A DNA stretch of 6,918 nt. It comes from an uncultured Bacteroidota bacterium (GTDB taxonomy: Bacteria; Bacteroidota; Bacteroidia; Chitinophagales; Chitinophagaceae). The stretch's first letter is position 1. Each line of letters starts with the position of its first letter. This document shows, piece after piece, positions 5,748 through 6,918 of the stretch. The stretch spans positions 1 through 6,918 of the forward strand of contig CAIJZG010000134.1 of NCBI GenBank assembly GCA_903825065.1, read 5' to 3'. Position numbers and translations under genes: made by a program. A model generated the notes under the pieces. The model was not told where the DNA came from. It worked only from the letters and a program-made list of their open reading frames with translations, and ran no database searches.

Positions 5748-6918
5748 ATGTGTAGACTATTTTTATTGATTCTAATATATCTAAGTCCTGTTAATCTGCT
5801 TCTTGCAGGTAATAACACTGTGAACAAGGAGAAAAGTATTACAAATCCTATTCGTTTTGAAATTATTCCCACACAAAAATCTGGTCAGTTTTCTACTATC
5901 CACCCTGTAACTTTTAAATTGAATATTGTTAATAAATCTGGCATTAATCAGGAAGGAGTGTTTAATTATGAAGTAATGTATAACGATCTAGAGGTAGTTA
6001 CCAAATCTTTTGATATTAAGATTGCTGTAGGGGGCTCTTTAAAGTCTAGCATTCTGATACCCATTGAATACTCAGGAAACTATGATATAAATTTTCATTT
6101 AGATCTAATTAATTATAGTGAAAACATCAAAGAGACTTTTAGTTACGAAGGAGAAAAAGGATCGATGGAAGCAGCCTTCAAAAATGGGTATAATACTTAT
6201 TCAAAGAATAAAAATAAAATACTTAATAATCCAAATACAAGTGATCTAAATGGATATACACAAAAGCCTTTAATAGAACCGGAACCTGTAGAAGGTGAAA
6301 TAGTTACTACGGTTAAACCCTCTTCAGAAGATGGAACCTATAATACTTCCGATAAAATATCCTATGATGTGGACCTTAAAAGCACCTATCAAATTGCACA
6401 AATAGGAGAGTTGAGTTATCAGATTTTGAATGATAAAGGAGTTGTGGTATTTGAACAAAAGAAACCGCTTAAGTTAAAAAGAAAAGGATCAGAATCACTC
6501 ACACTAAAATTACCCAACCCCGCAAATGCAGGGATTTATAAATTGCGTTTATGTTTGAATATGAACGCCTATGATGATACTACATTATATGCATTTGGTT
6601 ATAATATTGCTGACATAAAAACACCTTATCATCGTCCTCCTGATTTCGATGCCTTTTGGAATGCTACATTAGAGGAATTAGCATCCATCGATCCTGAGTA
6701 TAAAATTTCTGTTTCTGATGAGTATAGTGATGCCGAATTTGATGTGTATAGAGTAGATATGAAGTCATATCAAAGTGTACCAATTTATGGTTGGCTATCT
6801 ATTCCAAAAGCAAAAGGGAAATATCCGCTAATTGTAGGTTATGGGGCTTATTTAAGAACTATTTACCCGGACTTCTTTCATAATTATGCTTGTTTCATGC
6901 TAAATGTTAGAGGTAGAT
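5748..6918 (+). CDS. Exported acetylxylan esterase, AXE1/CE7 type, with duplicated N-terminal beta modules (3' end outside window)
   Basis: The frame is open for 390 codons and runs off the right edge. CE7 enzymes deacetylate xylo-oligosaccharides and cephalosporin C. A signal peptide (LFLLILIYLSPVNLLLA, cut after Ala20) indicates export. Residues about 30-140 and 185-285 are two beta-rich, Ig-like modules that resemble each other, joined by a polar linker (about 141-184). The AXE1 domain begins near 290: PYHRPPDFDAFWNATLEEL at 293-311, VPIYGWLSIPKAKGKYPLIV around 343-362, GYG at 364-366 (Tyr365 matches the oxyanion-hole Tyr of CE7) and NVRGR at 386-390, the start of the family's RGQG region. 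The nucleophile (GxSxGG), Asp and His would lie beyond the window, so activity cannot be judged. TAA at 5742-5744 in the same frame forbids an earlier start; no Shine-Dalgarno sequence is visible. Divergent from the CE2-type esterase. Confidence 0.87.
   Translation, partial: MCRLFLLILIYLSPVNLLLAGNNTVNKEKSITNPIRFEIIPTQKSGQFSTIHPVTFKLNIVNKSGINQEGVFNYEVMYNDLEVVTKSFDIKIAVGGSLKSSILIPIEYSGNYDINFHLDLINYSENIKETFSYEGEKGSMEAAFKNGYNTYSKNKNKILNNPNTSDLNGYTQKPLIEPEPVEGEIVTTVKPSSEDGTYNTSDKISYDVDLKSTYQIAQIGELSYQILNDKGVVVFEQKKPLKLKRKGSESLTLKLPNPANAGIYKLRLCLNMNAYDDTTLYAFGYNIADIKTPYHRPPDFDAFWNATLEELASIDPEYKISVSDEYSDAEFDVYRVDMKSYQSVPIYGWLSIPKAKGKYPLIVGYGAYLRTIYPDFFHNYACFMLNVRGR

Overview
The window comes from an AT-rich bacterial chromosome, most likely Bacteroidota, and by protein resemblance possibly the Chitinophagaceae or a nearby family. 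Three things point there: a ParC-type topoisomerase subunit with the Bacteroidota form of the quinolone region (HPHGDASIGDALV), starts that mostly lack a Shine-Dalgarno sequence, and TAnnTTTG-like -7 promoter elements. No gap between genes exceeds about 110 bases, and I see no tRNA, rRNA, CRISPR array or insertion sequence.

Layout. (1) Bases 2-73 are the last codons of an unidentified upstream gene, followed after 13 bases by parC (87-2603, +), probably in one operon. (2) A strong hairpin at 2605-2634 separates parC from a convergent gene (2639-3625, -). That gene encodes an exported 328-residue protein of unknown function with a conserved-looking C-terminal module. (3) A 111-base divergent intergenic region with candidate promoters on both strands leads into cvfB (3737-4576, +), an S1-domain RNA-binding protein of the CvfB/YitL family. 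(4) Convergent with cvfB is an exported SGNH esterase of the CE2 type (4614-5648, -). (5) Across a 99-base divergent region, a second exported esterase of the AXE1/CE7 type starts at 5748 (+) and runs off the window end. It has a long N-terminal extension made of two related beta-rich modules.

The first half is housekeeping (DNA topology, RNA-binding regulator) with one lineage-type exported protein. The right end looks like the edge of a carbohydrate de-acetylation locus: two unrelated esterase folds, both exported and divergently transcribed, would suit removal of acetyl groups from plant hemicellulose. I found no convincing previously undescribed system. The most interesting items are the paired esterases, the internal duplication in the CE7 protein, and the unexplained exported protein.
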